A stretch of 64,000 nt of DNA from Axinella damicornis (Eukaryota; Porifera; Demospongiae; Axinellida; Axinellidae): assembly GCA_963931865.1 (NCBI GenBank), contig OZ007507.1, positions 9,314,689 to 9,378,688 on the forward strand, written 5' to 3'. The translations under genes and the position numbers were made by a program. A model generated the notes under the pieces. It saw nothing but the letters and a program-made list of their open reading frames with translations, was not told the DNA's origin and searched no databases. How positions within the stretch are numbered: the stretch's first letter is position 1; each line of letters starts with the position of its first letter. Shown one piece after another: positions 61,001 through 62,783 of this stretch.

Positions 61001-62783
61001 AAAGTAGCCAAGTTTGACCTTCATCAGATGCAGGAGGATATTGCAGTGGAGCTTGTGGCTGGAAAGCCTCGGATTAAGGACGCTTCCAGCCTCAGGAAGA
61101 ACTTTACCTTCATGAGACTCAGAAGTGGCATTGTGGACCAAGACATTGATCAAGAGTACATAGCTATATAACATGAGTCAATCCCGTGTAGAAATTGGAG
61201 ATTATTCCGGTGCTACTACTTGTACTAACAACAACACGTGGGGGAAGCCCAGGGGCCTTGCTTGGCATGATTAACTCTGATTGACCACGGTGGATTAAAT
61301 TTCACAATTTCTACACAGGACTGTCACATCTATTTGCACAGTAGCGCTTGCTAACAGATAAGCATGGGTATAGTGTTGGTGTGATGTATTTACATGCAAA
61401 CAAGTCCTTACTACCATAGACATTGGAGGTCAATAATTTACCCTACTGTTGGTTTTTATCCTCCAAACATCACAGAGGACTGCACCCAGCCTAGCCTCCT
61501 CCTCACCCCTCACCTACTTGCAGTACTGCAAGTCAAGTAACAAATGCTGGGAACAAGGCTACACCCAGCCATCATAAGTTCATTCATGATTCCAACCGCA
61601 CTCTCAGCTTGTTTTTGAGTACTCGATCAAGATGCTTTGGCAATGCTCGCTTGCTCTAGCAGCAAAGTCAGCCTTGAATACTGGCTACACAAGGCCGGTG
61701 AGAGAAATTTTCTACTTTAAGCAAGAAATGCTCCAACGAAGGGCTGTTGACGGCCTGGGTTAAACATCTGCAAATAGGTTAACCTTAACTCGAAACTAGG
61801 AACTCCTTGAGCACTCATATATGAATTAGCCGATCACTAGGAGTGGGTATATGTCACAACGATTGCACTTAAGACAGTCATGAGCATTACATTTTAGCAG
61901 ATGCATTTTTTATGGTTGAATCCTTTCTCTACTTCTATTTGGTGCAGTCCGAGCAATCTTGCTCAAGACTTGGCAAGTTTAGATGATCGTCTTCCTACTG
62001 AGTTAAAGGTATTTGGTTTTTGTCTAGATCCCCACTTTTGTCTATTAGTGTTGATCTTTGTCCTTATAACAATATCCGTAGAAGTTTTTTTTCAGAATTC
62101 ATCTGACTACCTAGCTAAAATGAGGTGACAAAGAATTGCTTATTCGTATTATTAAAGCTAGGCAAATAGGATGCAGTAAGTAAACTGTGACGACCAAATA
62201 ATTCCAGGCAAGCAACATGGATATGTAGTCGCCATAGTAAGATATATATATCATAAGGTCTAACCATATATACATGTAGTAGTGACCAGATTTATGTAAC
62301 CTGGGTTGGGGATATTTCTGCAACATTTGATATGACTGAATGCTAGCTCCTGCAGGGTACAGCCTTATATGGTTTTAGTTCAATTTAAAGCAAACACGGA
62401 GCTGACAGCCTCAGATGTGAGCCGTAAATAAGTTACTCAGTTTTGTATTGTAATTGCCACTCAATCACAATGAGTATTTCCAGGGTCAACGTCTGGTGAA
62501 ATGGTACTGACATATCTTATTCACTCATGTTTAACATTCTAGGGCTACATACATGTATGTGAATGGTACAATTCTGATGTCTGACCCAAGTGATGGGTTT
62601 TGCAAATTGGGTGACACTTCTGTATTGTAAATGAGCCGTTGAGATACCATCCTCTTTCTTTTGAAGTGTTCTCTGGACCAGAAGGATTTGTACGGTCTGG
62701 AGTTGTACTTCCACTCTTTCACCTACCATGGTCTGCAAGAAGTAGCTGCAGGTCTGTGCACAGCCACTGAACTCCTGATAAGG
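3599..62783 (+). CDS. RNF213-like (mysterin-like) giant AAA+ protein, 64 exons, both ends incomplete
   Basis: Spliced gene assembled by phase-compatible exons; coordinates are given in the module entries. The chain gives about 13.87 kb, about 4,620 codons, comparable with the ~5,200 residues of vertebrate RNF213. Family assignment rests on AAA3 with GETGVGKT and LDEVN, AAA4 with GPPGSSKT and VVFMDEVGLPEE followed by FVGITNRPLDAAKSNRAV, the downstream PPPFLSRFEKYL segment, and a C-terminal KFDLHQMQ...GKPRI segment, all in the order known for RNF213. RNF213 is a cytosolic dynein-like AAA+ machine with a C-terminal E3 module that acts in lipid-droplet and anti-microbial ubiquitylation. Here the RING and RZ zinc fingers were not found, so ligase activity is uncertain. 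The N-terminal exons upstream of 3599 and the final ~100 codons are missing. Phase breaks at 47388-48305 and 62125-62666 imply missed small exons. A Ty3/Gypsy element and many MITEs occupy its introns. Confidence 0.85.
4167..4774. mobile_element. hAT-like MITE (CAGAGCCGTACCTA...), 5-bp TSD
   Basis: Terminal inverted repeats CAGAGCCGTACCTA and its imperfect reverse complement at 4761-4774, flanked on both sides by ctttc. Contains two long C-runs and an internal block with ccgcgcttcgcgc...ctgatcacc shared with the elements at 17836-18341 and 49286-49989. Confidence 0.75.
5381..5540 (-). repeat. 3' LTR of the Gypsy element
   Basis: Direct repeat of 9306-9465, 160 bp, one mismatch (C versus T seventeen or eighteen bases from the left end). 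It is the downstream LTR in the element's orientation. Confidence 0.95.
5541..5552 (-). other. Polypurine tract of the Gypsy element
   Basis: Immediately inside the 3' LTR the minus strand reads aagggggaga, the expected plus-strand priming site position. Confidence 0.8.
5549..6073 (-). pseudogene. Gypsy integrase C-terminal part
   Basis: Open frame of 174 codons covering the end of the integrase core and the C-terminal domain. It includes the LSPAELLMGRRIRTTLP motif typical of metazoan Ty3/Gypsy integrases, then a basic helix (FRKENDDYKRKQKRDFDKRH) and an SH3-like strand region. It is out of frame with the upstream integrase part, with the break near 6115-6130, so the third catalytic acidic residue (in the AERTVQT-type motif) falls on this side of the break. 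Confidence 0.85.
6070..7533 (-). pseudogene. Gypsy RNase H and integrase (5' part)
   Basis: Open frame of 487 codons. It begins in the connection region after reverse transcriptase, continues through RNase H (ISADASSFGLGAVLLQ; ERRYAQIEKEALA; ESDHKPL), then an integrase zinc-binding region (HKGHQG...C-x2-C) and the core with GSDLCE and RSDNGPQF. The frame differs from the reverse transcriptase frame (break near 7500-7510, consistent with loss of one base in a conserved motif) and is lost again before the last catalytic Glu. Confidence 0.9.
7356..8348 (-). pseudogene. Gypsy reverse transcriptase frame
   Basis: 330-codon frame with the canonical RT blocks: FSKLDANSGFWQIPL, TPYGRYHFNKLPFG and a catalytic motif reading QMDDVL in place of the usual YxDD/F-x-D-D. 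Met at the variable position and Gln in place of Tyr are known in some invertebrate Gypsy lineages. The upstream part continues the protease-RT linker. Frame breaks lie at both ends (near 8350-8365 and 7500-7510). Confidence 0.9.
8197..8616 (-). pseudogene. Gypsy zinc knuckle 2 and aspartic protease frame
   Basis: Contains a CHKCNRKGHFSAQC zinc knuckle followed by a retropepsin start with the catalytic triad in FKLDSGAEVSAI. The knuckle belongs with the gag knuckle encoded in the other frame upstream; the junction has a tgcatgc repeat that could be a short duplication. After about 60 protease residues the frame moves to that of the RT entry. Confidence 0.85.
8537..9292 (-). CDS. gag: Gypsy Gag
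   Basis: Starts at the ATG at 9292 (MANLRLQPPDLFNF) and runs to a stop at 8537. The capsid-like region has DEWTRWKRRFEQF near the start, typical of Gag of metazoan Ty3/Gypsy elements, and a first zinc knuckle (CKRCGRDRHTADKC) near the end. The open frame extends further upstream into the LTR, but this ATG is preferred because it directly follows the LTR and primer-binding site. The stop comes before the second zinc knuckle, which is in another frame. Confidence 0.85.
   Translation of the reverse strand: MANLRLQPPDLFNFRNPDEWTRWKRRFEQFRSASGLSTEDDTCQVSTLLYCLGEEADDVLTSTTISEANRKVYDSVMAKFDEFFKVRKNTIFERAKFNRRNQLAGETAEQYITALYSLTEFCEYGTLKEQMPRDRIVVGIRDSTLSESLQMDPDLTLEKTVRQKEAVREQHLLLKGEGSKKDPIVLDEIKGRRPPPKRPGEAKPLLRQTGRPNATAGKPQCKRCGRDRHTADKCPARNATCMPQVQQKRPF
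9287..9305 (-). other. Primer-binding site of the Gypsy element
   Basis: Directly inside the 5' LTR the minus strand reads TGGTGGCAGCGGTATGG. The initial TGG fits pairing with a tRNA CCA end. The site overlaps or abuts the gag start codon (9290-9292). The tRNA species was not identified. Confidence 0.6.
9306..9465 (-). repeat. 5' LTR of the Gypsy element
   Basis: 160-bp partner of 5381-5540 with one mismatch; TG...CA ends. Contains tacatataaata, a possible TATA box for element transcription. Confidence 0.95.
9471..10380. other. Intron sequence, nothing coding recognised
   Basis: Remainder of the host intron to the right of the Gypsy insertion. A short inverted repeat around aaacaggtttcacga / tcgtgaaacctgttt is centred near 9863 (9843-9884). 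No exon with matching phase was seen. Confidence 0.5.
10381..10906. mobile_element. Minisatellite-cored repeat family, copy 1
   Basis: Starts atcaatacatcaagattttaa, followed by a TG-rich stretch, a short unique block (acctttgtacttta...accttgaactc), tandem ~29-bp units of the type gaagcggacgcaatcggggagcagcagct, and a terminal gtagctgag...gcaaagctacttgta hairpin. Related copies are at 11617, 12139, 15352, 15848 and 36668. Confidence 0.75.
10965..15290 (+). CDS. RNF213-like, N-terminal arm exons
   Basis: Exons 10965-11171, 12652-12741, 12852-12946, 14104-14386 and 15231-15290. Junction phases agree throughout (0, 0, 2, 0, 0). The reading is acidic and helix-rich (for example ELLKSELQIVKMFSGYIKSE, WGNLLRLIQS, LTFILKLFKEVAESYL, NDFQELVLSCIAK), as expected for the armadillo-like N-terminal arm of this family; no catalytic motif is present. 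The introns carry three copies of the minisatellite-cored repeat family and two inverted-repeat elements. Confidence 0.8.
11172..11616. other. Intron, nothing recognised
   Basis: No ORF, repeat family or splice-compatible exon found. Confidence 0.5.
11617..12132. mobile_element. Minisatellite-cored repeat family, copy 2
   Basis: Best-preserved copy: start atcaatacattaagattttaacg, about eight tandem GC-rich units between 11800 and 12050, and end ...aagtagctgagccagcgaagcgagcgaagctacttgt, in which AAGTAGCT and AGCTACTT can pair. Confidence 0.8.
12139..12595. mobile_element. Minisatellite-cored repeat family, copy 3
   Basis: Lies directly after copy 2 in the same orientation. Begins with acgattttaactgtg and a (TG)n run at about 12160-12220, with four to five tandem units and the terminal hairpin ending gcgaaactgcttgta. 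Confidence 0.75.
13032..13795. mobile_element. Inverted-repeat element (GGTTAAGGCARCCTCAC ends)
   Basis: Starts ggttaaggcaacctcac and ends with the near reverse complement gtgaggctgccttaacc, 764 bp apart. No transposase. It lies in the intron between exons 12852-12946 and 14104-14386. Target duplication not clear. Confidence 0.6.
14501..14832. mobile_element. Foldback element, ~90-bp inverted arms
   Basis: tctcgttcccaggcctccac...gcggtacgaaaagcgggggg and following bases recur as reverse complement at the right end (...aacgaggct). Related termini (gcctcgttcccaggcct) also appear inside the foldback at 40932-41645 and a partial copy near 57820-57880. Confidence 0.75.
15352..15800. mobile_element. 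Minisatellite-cored repeat family, copy 4
   Basis: caacaatacattaaggttttgag start, tandem units of the gaagcagacgcaatcgggga type, and end gaacaagcaaagcaagcaaagctacgt. Confidence 0.75.
15848..16105. mobile_element. Minisatellite-cored repeat family, copy 5 (core lost)
   Basis: gcatcaatgcgttaagtctg start and gcacaaagcgaagctaca end as in the other copies, but without the tandem core. It follows copy 4 directly. Confidence 0.55.
16300..17040 (+). CDS. RNF213-like, N-terminal arm exons
   Basis: Exons 16300-16570 and 16722-17040. The first ends in phase 1 inside a codon completed by GT at 16722. The second ends in phase 2 at a less usual donor (CG|gttagc), which is supported by the exact codon completion at 18498. 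Helical sequence (MEESLQRIISQSLSMI, YFKFVLEMRQILMIWKD, HFLEVFEKLNIALIQY). Confidence 0.8.
17836..18341. mobile_element. hAT-like MITE (CAGTGGCGGATCCATGG...)
   Basis: Starts CAGTGGCGGATCCATGG and ends TGGATCCGCCCCTG. Has a long C-run near the right end and the internal block acttgcaatgcaaagc...cacgagagcccatcctga shared with 49286-49989. No exact target duplication was seen. Confidence 0.75.
18498..19722 (+). CDS. RNF213-like, large N-terminal exon
   Basis: A single 1,225-bp exon, 408 codons, flanked by tttgcag and gtaagc. It enters in phase 2 and leaves in phase 0. Entirely helical, acidic and basic mixed, with the PLCNHMDMLVYFTMHDSK and LGADCVRCMLGLFELRKYI segments that fit the middle of the RNF213 N-terminal half. 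No catalytic motif. Confidence 0.9.
19948..23119 (+). CDS. RNF213-like, linker exons before the AAA core
   Basis: Exons 19948-20143, 22769-22926 and 22997-23119. The first ends in phase 1 and joins 22769 to read VPTGLIGAPSPIHKG. The third reads IAQRLAELYLRLQNIGHANYQ. The 2.6-kb intron 20144-22768 is one of the longest in the gene. An ORF fragment at 21678-21759 is excluded because its phase does not fit. Confidence 0.75.
20144..22768. other. Long intron, no gene recognised
   Basis: Contains low-complexity G-runs near 20860, segments with gtgttcaaattct / gtgttcgaattaat near 20830 and 21390 that recur near 60400-60470, and no protein-coding exon that fits the phases on either side. Confidence 0.5.
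23120..25618. other. Long intron with repeat-derived segments
   Basis: 23445-23500 (gggcaaccgcactcctgg...) recurs in reverse near 43520-43585. 23620-23960 recurs at 56910-57060 (actcacaacttcgcca...gtgagttt...gatca). 24262-24334 is a reverse fragment of the minisatellite-cored family 5' part. 24660-24860 resembles 58840-59010 (cacgacactgggagtctt). Confidence 0.5.
25619..27437 (+). CDS. RNF213-like, linker exons into the AAA core
   Basis: Exons 25619-25714, 25817-25939, 26333-26529 and 27233-27437. The second reads VLKLYEQLVADPPDVDG; the fourth reads VFQCKPTTADEEIHFFFQR and SYLVLGIDSLPVQLQE, which corresponds to the RNF213 segment just before the first AAA modules. The donor after 25714 appears to be GC (AAG|gcgaga), because no GT keeps the frame and phase. 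The third exon holds a Cys-rich stretch (CKINNAQPQCCWGLSMDKC) of unknown meaning. Confidence 0.75.
28176..29476 (+). CDS. RNF213-like, AAA module with P-loop GPAGAGKS split by an intron
   Basis: Exons 28176-28301, 28370-28475 (acceptor at 28382 also possible), 29072-29244 and 29318-29476. The second ends ...VELLYGPA plus one base of Gly, and the third continues AGKSHQIK, so the Walker A loop is split across the 28476-29071 intron in phase 1. The next strand reads GCAIVFNFTM where Walker B acidic residues would be expected; none is present, so the module can bind but probably not hydrolyse nucleotide. The fourth exon reads TVRQFFFSLLILGYVED. Confidence 0.8.
29559..31115 (+). CDS. RNF213-like, segment between AAA2 and AAA3
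   Basis: Exons 29559-29736, 30166-30295, 30373-30468, 30536-30665, 30731-30810 and 30966-31115, all junctions phase-compatible (1, 2, 2, 0, 2, 2). Reads IPVLGLLGVPHFVHSVNPF, then HECTQLLKKYI, then LKRRCSILDSV, and ends SQYLLTLDNTIKMLHIHER, the segment that immediately precedes AAA3 in RNF213 (a leucine-rich TLD-x-x-x-K-M pattern). Confidence 0.85.
31527..33249 (+). CDS. RNF213-like AAA3 ATPase module
   Basis: Exons 31527-31684, 32004-32200, 32274-32349, 32445-32539, 32687-32740 and 33169-33249. Walker A is GETGVGKTTLIEM early in the first exon. Walker B is VFLDEVNTSS at the start of the last exon, with the acidic Asp-Glu pair intact and Asn after it (sensor/RNF213-typical DEAN/DEVN). Both motifs are intact, so this module should hydrolyse ATP. 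The Walker A and Walker B exons are separated by four short exons, whose phases agree. Confidence 0.88.
31935..32016. repeat. Direct duplication of the splice acceptor of exon 32004-32200
   Basis: attgttaattcgtcaacatgcagggtctaattgtgga (31935-31971) is repeated as attgttaattcttcaacatgcagggtctaatgtgga (31981-32016). The second copy contains the acceptor used. The first copy has an extra T after the shared ggtctaa that would shift the frame. Confidence 0.85.
33323..34747 (+). CDS. RNF213-like AAA4 ATPase module (largest exon)
   Basis: One 1,425-bp exon, 475 codons, phase 0 at both ends. It finishes AAA3 (PHVFIIAACNPHRAN, the sensor strand with Asn-Pro) and then encodes AAA4 with Walker A IIGPPGSSKTLSFRLAL, Walker B VVFMDEVGLPEEKYESL and the RNF213 hallmark FVGITNRPLDAAKSNRAV, with a likely arginine finger in the SNRAV-type segment. 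Later residues read NFGGIAEFENLCKIFL, which is the conserved end of AAA4. These are the family's best preserved residues and settle its identity. Confidence 0.93.
34748..35259. other. Intron, nothing recognised
   Basis: Left part of the intron after AAA4. A minus-strand open frame at 34830-35201 lacks domain similarity. Confidence 0.45.
35260..35697. mobile_element. hAT-like MITE (CAGTGGTGTAGGAAGC...), 5-bp TSD
   Basis: Termini CAGTGGTGTAGGAAGC and GCTTCCTACGCCACTG, flanked by tgggt on both sides. Internal C-run near 35457-35474. No transposase. Confidence 0.85.
35698..36427. other. Intron, nothing recognised
   Basis: No exon with phase 0 at both ends and no repeat family identified. Confidence 0.45.
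36428..37709 (+). CDS. RNF213-like, post-AAA4 exons (AAA5 region)
   Basis: Exons 36428-36667 and 37344-37709, phase 0 throughout. The first reads KMLCCSSFLGNTTTEK, matching the RNF213 strand that follows AAA4. The second reads FQCVIVIKQSEVLLMPPPFLSRFEKYLIS, corresponding to the highly conserved 'IPLINRLEKH' region of the family, where the Pro and the Arg-Phe-Glu-Lys are recognisable. The intron between them carries a repeat with (TG)n and the gtagctgcatgagtgagtgaagctactt terminus of the minisatellite-cored family. Confidence 0.88.
36668..37043. mobile_element. Minisatellite-cored repeat family, degenerate copy 6
   Basis: (TG)n start, tgcgaccttcgtactttgtac blocks twice, and terminal gcagtagctgcatgagtgagtgaagctactt. 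Tandem GC-rich core is largely absent. Confidence 0.6.
37044..38234. other. Introns around exon 37344-37709, nothing else recognised
   Basis: Apart from the exon just described I see only AT-rich intron sequence, including tatatatatata near 38048. Confidence 0.4.
38235..40631 (+). CDS. RNF213-like, AAA6/hinge exons
   Basis: Exons 38235-38459, 38530-38700 and 40402-40631. The first reads DSLVLSMLPAWDHKYEQM and a small cysteine cluster RCDLCSQGC, too short for a zinc finger of RING type. The third reads IIPLSYRRTYLLRQHHFSLRDLISSFHEDI. It ends in phase 2 and joins 42064. The 1.7-kb intron 38701-40401 contains a 400-bp palindrome and an inverted-repeat element. Confidence 0.82.
38901..39300. mobile_element. 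400-bp near-perfect foldback (palindromic) element
   Basis: ggaccattttcc...gtcacttcctgtgtactaatta on the left recurs as reverse complement on the right. The inner arms (about 39056-39142) form a nearly perfect hairpin around a G/C block. No ORF. Confidence 0.85.
39405..39949. mobile_element. TACCGTATACCGG-ended inverted-repeat element, copy A
   Basis: Left end taccgtataccgggaaattttggcga, right end tcgccaaatttaatagcc...ttttccggtatacggta. The internal block (for example cacagacggtgcaccgaattaa...gtcctgggtcgtgcatc) recurs in reverse orientation in copy B at 62990-63579. No transposase. Confidence 0.85.
40932..41645. mobile_element. Long foldback element with 8-bp TSD
   Basis: Arms of about 190-207 bp: left (40932-41138) ggctgtatacaatcggtgg...cacgtgcatatttaat, right (41455-41645) its reverse complement. 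Flanked by cttacaga (40924-40931 and 41646-41653). The arms carry a ctggactact tandem. The middle contains three copies of a 27-bp unit (gagcatccatgctagctagc) at 41217-41291. Confidence 0.9.
42064..43282 (+). CDS. RNF213-like, E3 shell exon
   Basis: 1,219-bp exon, 406 codons, entering in phase 2 (completing ATG from the previous exon) and ending in phase 0. Reads GLIHKIPNVYPRQSLIKF, then CDTQEIMLIPVNMKEIP, LFVLLLHFPPSMFIDACYPA and GWVHYYLDTVLIDTD. This matches the RNF213 region after the AAA core where the conserved pattern is a hydrophobic strand followed by a 'W.hhhhD' turn. No zinc ligands. Helical towards the end. Confidence 0.88.
43283..44187. other. Intron, one old repeat fragment
   Basis: gcctgggttgcaacggttgcaatgactgtcaggagtgtggttgcccac near 43525-43580 is the reverse of a segment at 23445-23500. 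Otherwise nothing. Confidence 0.45.
44188..44824. mobile_element. Inverted-repeat element with ~80-bp arms
   Basis: Left arm gctaaccgcagcc...gagctgccgaaggcggcgagagggcatgcaac; right arm (44745-44824) is its imperfect reverse complement. The interior has a short open frame rich in Ser/Thr that I do not recognise. Boundaries approximate. Confidence 0.65.
44941..45423 (+). CDS. RNF213-like, E3 module exon
   Basis: 483-bp exon, 161 codons, phase 0 at both ends. Reads DDYLDCFKIAKEAISSSRALWDRYFIDF, HRIVLLHVHFHVHQLELAKLAVLLRSLDRI and ends LLQWYHTYNGV. Helical with conserved Trp/Tyr pattern as in the family upstream of the RING. No Cys-x2-Cys. Confidence 0.85.
45553..46271 (+). CDS. RNF213-like, E3 module exons
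   Basis: Exons 45553-45723, 45840-46012 and 46082-46271, phases 0, 2, 0. Read MLLPFVKKFIYSYISRESRR, VAMWTLPLVSASTEFENLQ and HWKVCYMPAPGCMDAMPKEC. The last has four isolated Cys residues with spacings of about 13, 6 and 6 that do not fit a RING or RZ finger. Confidence 0.82.
46496..47387 (+). CDS. RNF213-like, exons in the position of the RING
   Basis: Exons 46496-46645 (tentative; gtatgt donor), 46950-47066 and 47117-47387, the first two junctions phase 0. The intron 47067-47116 is only 50 bp. The third reads TCKASLLLLELNLFFRVYTME, then TPDSFIPEVDPRVSETHAMGG. From memory of human RNF213, the segment after the RING reads a similar 'PD.F.P.V...R' pattern, so the sequence before it stands where the RING should be, yet no C-x2-C or C/H pairs are present. 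The third exon ends in phase 1, which does not fit the next exon (48306-48437), so a small exon is missing between them. Confidence 0.7.
46691..46754. repeat. Duplicated copy of the 5' end of exon 47117-47387
   Basis: acatggccct...cttagac aaggcatcactcttgctccttgagcttaacctg matches 47098-47161 (intron end, acceptor and first exon bases) except for a missing tgca, an altered polypyrimidine stretch and a few substitutions. It lies in the intron upstream of exon 46950-47066. Confidence 0.85.
47433..47915. mobile_element. TACCGTAG-ended inverted-repeat element
   Basis: Left end taccgtaggtgctctgattatgcg, right end agctacgcataactacggta. 483 bp, no transposase. Fills the intron in which a small coding exon is missing. 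Confidence 0.65.
48306..48437 (+). CDS. RNF213-like, E3 module exon after the RING position
   Basis: 132-bp exon, acceptor tttcag, donor gtaagt, phase 0 at both ends. Reads TGRRMLASIERQALLQVMLKTVAQHLDLRK, a helix like the one after the RING in the family. It is not phase-compatible with the end of 47117-47387. Confidence 0.75.
48543..49105. mobile_element. TACCGTATTTCC-ended inverted-repeat element, copy 1
   Basis: Left taccgtatttccacgatcaaacgccgc, right gcggcgtttgatcacggaaatacggta; 563 bp. Second copy at 59280-59818. Internal repeats of 'agccgc' type (ttagtagccgcg, gaatagtagccgcag) appear near both ends. Confidence 0.85.
49286..49989. mobile_element. hAT MITE (CAGGGGCGGATCC...) with 8-bp TSD catgtttt
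   Basis: Termini CAGGGGCGGATCCAGG and CCTGCATCCGCCCCTG, flanked by identical 8-bp catgtttt (49278-49285 and 49990-49997). Starts with a long C-run. Contains a remnant open frame (reading ATKKLKGNSLLDFFQRKQ) that resembles the N-terminal 'SLLxFF' stretch of ZMYM1-like hAT transposases, so this is a deletion derivative of such an element. Internal block shared with 17836-18341 and 4167-4774. Confidence 0.93.
49998..50858. other. Intron with one old repeat segment
   Basis: 50400-50500 (gagagtgcccctggttatt...catggcaggaaggggc) resembles 3182-3240 (gagagtgcccatggctatt...ttggcaggaagggcc). No coding exon found. Confidence 0.5.
50859..50996. mobile_element. hAT-like MITE (CAGTGTTTCTTTTA...) with 5-bp TSD
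   Basis: Termini CAGTGTTTCTTTTA and TAAAAGAAACCCTG (imperfect), flanked by cttgt on both sides (50854-50858 and 50997-51001). Only 138 bp, G-run rich. A diverged copy is at 557-690. Confidence 0.88.
51107..53913 (+). CDS. RNF213-like, exons before the RZ position
   Basis: Exons 51107-51286, 51418-51560, 52664-52739, 52876-53020 and 53774-53913; phases 0, 2, 0, 1, 0. The 51418 acceptor (gcatcag) was chosen because the nearer tttcag would give an in-frame stop. Reads LECLGYFHDKLE|KTQEVAKMQHPL, then MVWLCAYYEFFN, then HILITLVGVILGSPPRTSYL and FQPEKLLGSYIPGFL. The last matches the RNF213 stretch that ends in a '(F/Y)-(L/I)-P' motif immediately before the RZ finger. Confidence 0.82.
52091..52579. 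mobile_element. TACCATACTCTCGCGAAAGAGCGCCCA inverted-repeat element, copy 1
   Basis: 27-bp perfect or near-perfect termini at both ends. The internal region, which has an open frame on each strand, recurs in the element at 57489. Lies in the intron before exon 52664-52739. Confidence 0.9.
53576..53773. repeat. ~45-bp direct repeats ending at a splice acceptor
   Basis: ttgaggaataaggaatctcattgttttgggcactttctgcat occurs three times (53576-53609 partial, 53687-53729, 53730-53770). Only the last has ctgcattag, the acceptor used for exon 53774-53913; the others read ctgcatttg at that place. Confidence 0.9.
53914..55438. other. Intron in the RZ position
   Basis: Contains the inverted-repeat element 54091-54530 and otherwise unique sequence. 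No open frame with clustered Cys/His that would form an RZ finger was found on the plus strand. Confidence 0.55.
54091..54530. mobile_element. Inverted-repeat element (cttaCAGCCCGTTTACAC ends)
   Basis: Left cttacagcccgtttacact, right gcgtaaacaggctgtaag, 440 bp. Inner CAG...CTG ends (54095 and 54526) are similar to hAT MITEs. No exact target duplication apart from the palindromic ctta/taag. Confidence 0.65.
55439..58258 (+). CDS. RNF213-like, C-terminal exons after the RZ position
   Basis: Exons 55439-55795, 56499-56627, 57148-57188 and 58132-58258, phases 0, 0, 2, 0. The first reads SLHSLYTLLWANIGVMSMAVLFLPKAG, which occupies the place of the helix that follows the RZ finger in RNF213. About 35 residues lie between the GSYIPGFL end of the previous exon and this helix, compared with roughly 90 (RZ included) in the human protein, from memory. 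The last exon reads FVQNVLSKADISKFRLLAHIILQQPLLQ. Confidence 0.82.
57489..57800. mobile_element. TACCATACTCTCG... element, copy 2 (right end lost)
   Basis: Left end taccatactctcgtgaaagagtgcccatgggcggtg as in 52091-52579; internal block (for example atctacatcactgtaatcac...cacacatagacaccata) is shared; the right inverted repeat is absent. Followed by a fragment of the ggcctgggaac foldback family at 57820-57880. Confidence 0.8.
59068..61155 (+). CDS. RNF213-like, C-terminal domain exons
   Basis: Exons 59068-59254, 59891-60069, 60565-60719 and 60886-61155; phases 1, 0, 2, 2. Reads LLLPVLIEFYQWLHSDLAYLV, SSSIFFITDETHLLQLLST, CHNTTLDILEEITRM and HYTASTTVLTEFCGS, ending KFDLHQMQEDIAVELVAGKPRI, which matches the conserved 'FDLEK...GKP' signature of the RNF213 C-terminal domain. 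The donor after 61155 (CAAGA|gtacat) was chosen so that the codon completes as Asp with 61948. Confidence 0.85.
59280..59818. mobile_element. TACCGTATTTCT-ended inverted-repeat element, copy 2
   Basis: Second copy of the 48543-49105 element, with the same agccgc motifs but a diverged right end (gatcgcagaaatacagta). Confidence 0.8.
60070..60564. other. Intron, old repeat traces only
   Basis: 60390-60470 (ggtgttcgaacttcctgaaatac...ggtgttcaaattag) resembles segments near 20830 and 21390. No exon missed by phase. Confidence 0.4.
61156..61947. other. Intron, nothing coding recognised
   Basis: Contains a degenerate foldback fragment near 61480-61560 (cctagcctcctcc...gggaacaaggctaca). Confidence 0.4.
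61948..62783 (+). CDS. RNF213-like, last identified exons
   Basis: Exons 61948-62008 (PSNLAQDLASLDDRLPTELK), 62096-62124 and 62667-62783 (DQKDLYGLELYFHSFTYHGLQ). The first two join in phase 0; the second ends in phase 2 while the last starts in phase 0, so a small exon with length 1 modulo 3 is missing between 62125 and 62666. The last exon ends in phase 0 (AGG|gtacgt), corresponding to a position about 100 residues before the end of vertebrate RNF213, so the stop codon lies beyond 62783 and probably beyond the window. Confidence 0.7.
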
